Assembly (NCBI RefSeq): GCF_034262375.1
Contig: NZ_CP139558.1
Location: 3,596,001 to 3,660,000, forward strand
Origin: Mucilaginibacter sabulilitoris
Lineage (GTDB): Bacteria; Bacteroidota; Bacteroidia; Sphingobacteriales; Sphingobacteriaceae
DNA length: 64,000 nt
Direction of reading: 5' to 3'
In this document: one piece after another, positions 62,949-64,000 of the stretch
How positions within the stretch are numbered: the first letter of the stretch is position 1
Layout: every line of letters starts with the position of its first letter
Position numbers and translations under genes: made by a program
Notes under the pieces: model-generated
Database searches by the model: none
Told to the model about the DNA's origin: nothing
What the model saw: the letters and a program-made list of their open reading frames with translations, nothing else

Positions 62949-63980
62949 ATGAGTAAAAAACTATCGATTAACGACATCGCGAATGAATTACATGTTGCCA
63001 AATCGACCGTGTCATTTATATTAAACGGAAAAGCAAAAGAAAAACGGATCAGTGAGGAACTGACCGAACGTGTGCTGAAGTTTGTGGAAGAGAAGGGTTA
63101 CCGGCCCAATCAGCTTGCCAAAAGCTTGAGTACGGGCAAGACGAAGATGATCTGCCTGCTGGTTGAAAAAATATCGGATTACTTTTTTTCCCACATCGCC
63201 TTCCACCTGGAGGCGCTGGCTTATAAAAATGGTTATAAGATTATTTATTGCAGTACTGAAAATGACCCGGAGAAAACCCGCGAACTAATCAGTTTATTAA
63301 GGGCGCGGCATGTGGACGGTTATATCATCACGCCGCCGCCAGGTATTGAAACGGAAATTCAGGCTTTACTGACTGATGGTTTGCCTGTGGTGCTGTTTGA
63401 CCGTTACCTGCCCGGCATACCGACCGATTATGTGGGCCTCGATAACTACCATGGCACTTATGAGGCCGTTGAATTTTTAGTGAAGGCCTTATCGAAGAGA
63501 ATAGCGCTGGTCACCCTGAATTCCGGTCAGACGCAAATGCTTGAGCGGCGCGACGGCTATATGACGGCGCTTAAAAAATACAAGTTGAAGCCTTTGATTC
63601 TGAAAGTGCCCTTTGAAAACCCTATGGAGACGACAGTAAAGCAGTCGCTTCAGTTTATCAAAGACAATCCCGATATCGATGCTATTATCTTTGCTACCAA
63701 CTATCTCGCACTTAGCGGGATAAAAGCGATAAATGAAGCGGGGCTTCAAATTCCATCGGATATCGGGGTGATCGCTTTCGATGACCACGATGTTTTCCGT
63801 ATTTATAATCCATCGATCAGTGCAATTGCCCAGCCCCTGGATGAGATGGCCAAACAATTATTTAAGATCCTCCTGGACAAACTGGAAAACCGGGTGAGAC
63901 TTAAGGACCTTAGTAAAATTATCATTCAACCTGAACTTATATTAAGAGGGTCCACAACGGATACGCTGGTGCGTAAATAA
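62949..63980 (+). CDS. LacI-family transcription regulator of the polysaccharide locus
   Basis: A 343-residue regulator. The N-terminal helix-turn-helix (LSINDIANELHVAKSTVSFI) is followed by the hinge RPNQLAKSLSTGKT. Residues 65-335 are a periplasmic-binding-protein-like sugar sensor (VDGYIITPPPG, DYVGLDNYHGTYEAVEFLV, GVIAFDDHDVFRIYNPSISA). It probably represses the ROK, GH130 and SusC/D genes in the absence of the sugar, through the three AAAACCGGTTTT palindromes nearby. Length is normal. The stop is 20 bp before the window end. Confidence 0.93.
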   Translation: MSKKLSINDIANELHVAKSTVSFILNGKAKEKRISEELTERVLKFVEEKGYRPNQLAKSLSTGKTKMICLLVEKISDYFFSHIAFHLEALAYKNGYKIIYCSTENDPEKTRELISLLRARHVDGYIITPPPGIETEIQALLTDGLPVVLFDRYLPGIPTDYVGLDNYHGTYEAVEFLVKALSKRIALVTLNSGQTQMLERRDGYMTALKKYKLKPLILKVPFENPMETTVKQSLQFIKDNPDIDAIIFATNYLALSGIKAINEAGLQIPSDIGVIAFDDHDVFRIYNPSISAIAQPLDEMAKQLFKILLDKLENRVRLKDLSKIIIQPELILRGSTTDTLVRK

Positions 63981-64000
63981 TGTTTTTTCAATTTCAGGAA

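Overview
The window looks like a chromosomal segment of a Bacteroidota bacterium, most likely Sphingobacteriaceae (Mucilaginibacter/Pedobacter-like). This is inferred from a SusC/SusD pair, a short RpoD-type sigma factor, a PorP/SprF protein beside a giant adhesin with a type IX secretion (T9SS) type B sorting domain, Bacteroidota-type integrase and IS remnants, lipoprotein signals, and TAnnTTTG-like -7 elements with few strong Shine-Dalgarno sites. No tRNA, rRNA or CRISPR array was seen.

Layout. 0-20 kb is a regulator and stress-enzyme region. It has a sigma-54 activator, two separate MsrA genes each next to a MocR-type (GntR-aminotransferase) regulator, a Crp/Fnr-SnoaL pair, a GC-rich block (nitroreductase, two AhpD-like proteins, quinone-type reductase, OsmC), an AraC regulator, an RpoD-like sigma factor, DedA-rhodanese, DoxX, GNAT, TMEM175-like and azoreductase genes. 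Two diverged copies of a MocR/nitroreductase intergenic region flank the Crp-SnoaL pair and show an old duplication and loss. 20-21.5 kb holds two gene stumps joined tail to tail: a serine hydrolase and a SusC N-terminus.

21.7-47.7 kb is the most unusual part. A two-component system with a polytopic membrane protein and a lipoprotein (minus strand) diverges from a Vps62-domain protein and a 2104-residue SpvB/FG-GAP/RHS (TcB/TcC-like) protein. Facing these is a long minus-strand gene row: tail-collar protein, formyltransferase-like enzyme, 2345-residue MBG-repeat adhesin, SprF, CxxCH lipoprotein and an aldonolactone-oxidase-like flavoprotein. An Asp/Asn beta-hydroxylase and a sulfotransferase diverge from that row. 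The two divergent control regions, 21 kb apart, share a 23-bp element with one mismatch, and six genes in or near the region carry an ACCTAAA leader just before the start codon. I infer one coregulated surface/secretion system and regard it as the best candidate for an undescribed system.

47.8-54.5 kb is scarred DNA: GH105, GH43 and IS21 fragments, an integrase stump joined to an IS110 C-terminus with an 87-bp tandem repeat, and a DUF72 pseudogene. It also holds an unrecognised two-gene unit (48.8-50.3 kb) whose products share a C2-like domain.

54.5-64 kb is a polysaccharide utilisation locus: LamG lipoprotein, SusD, SusC, GH130-like enzyme, ROK kinase and a divergent LacI regulator, with three copies of an AAAACCGGTTTT palindrome as probable LacI operators.
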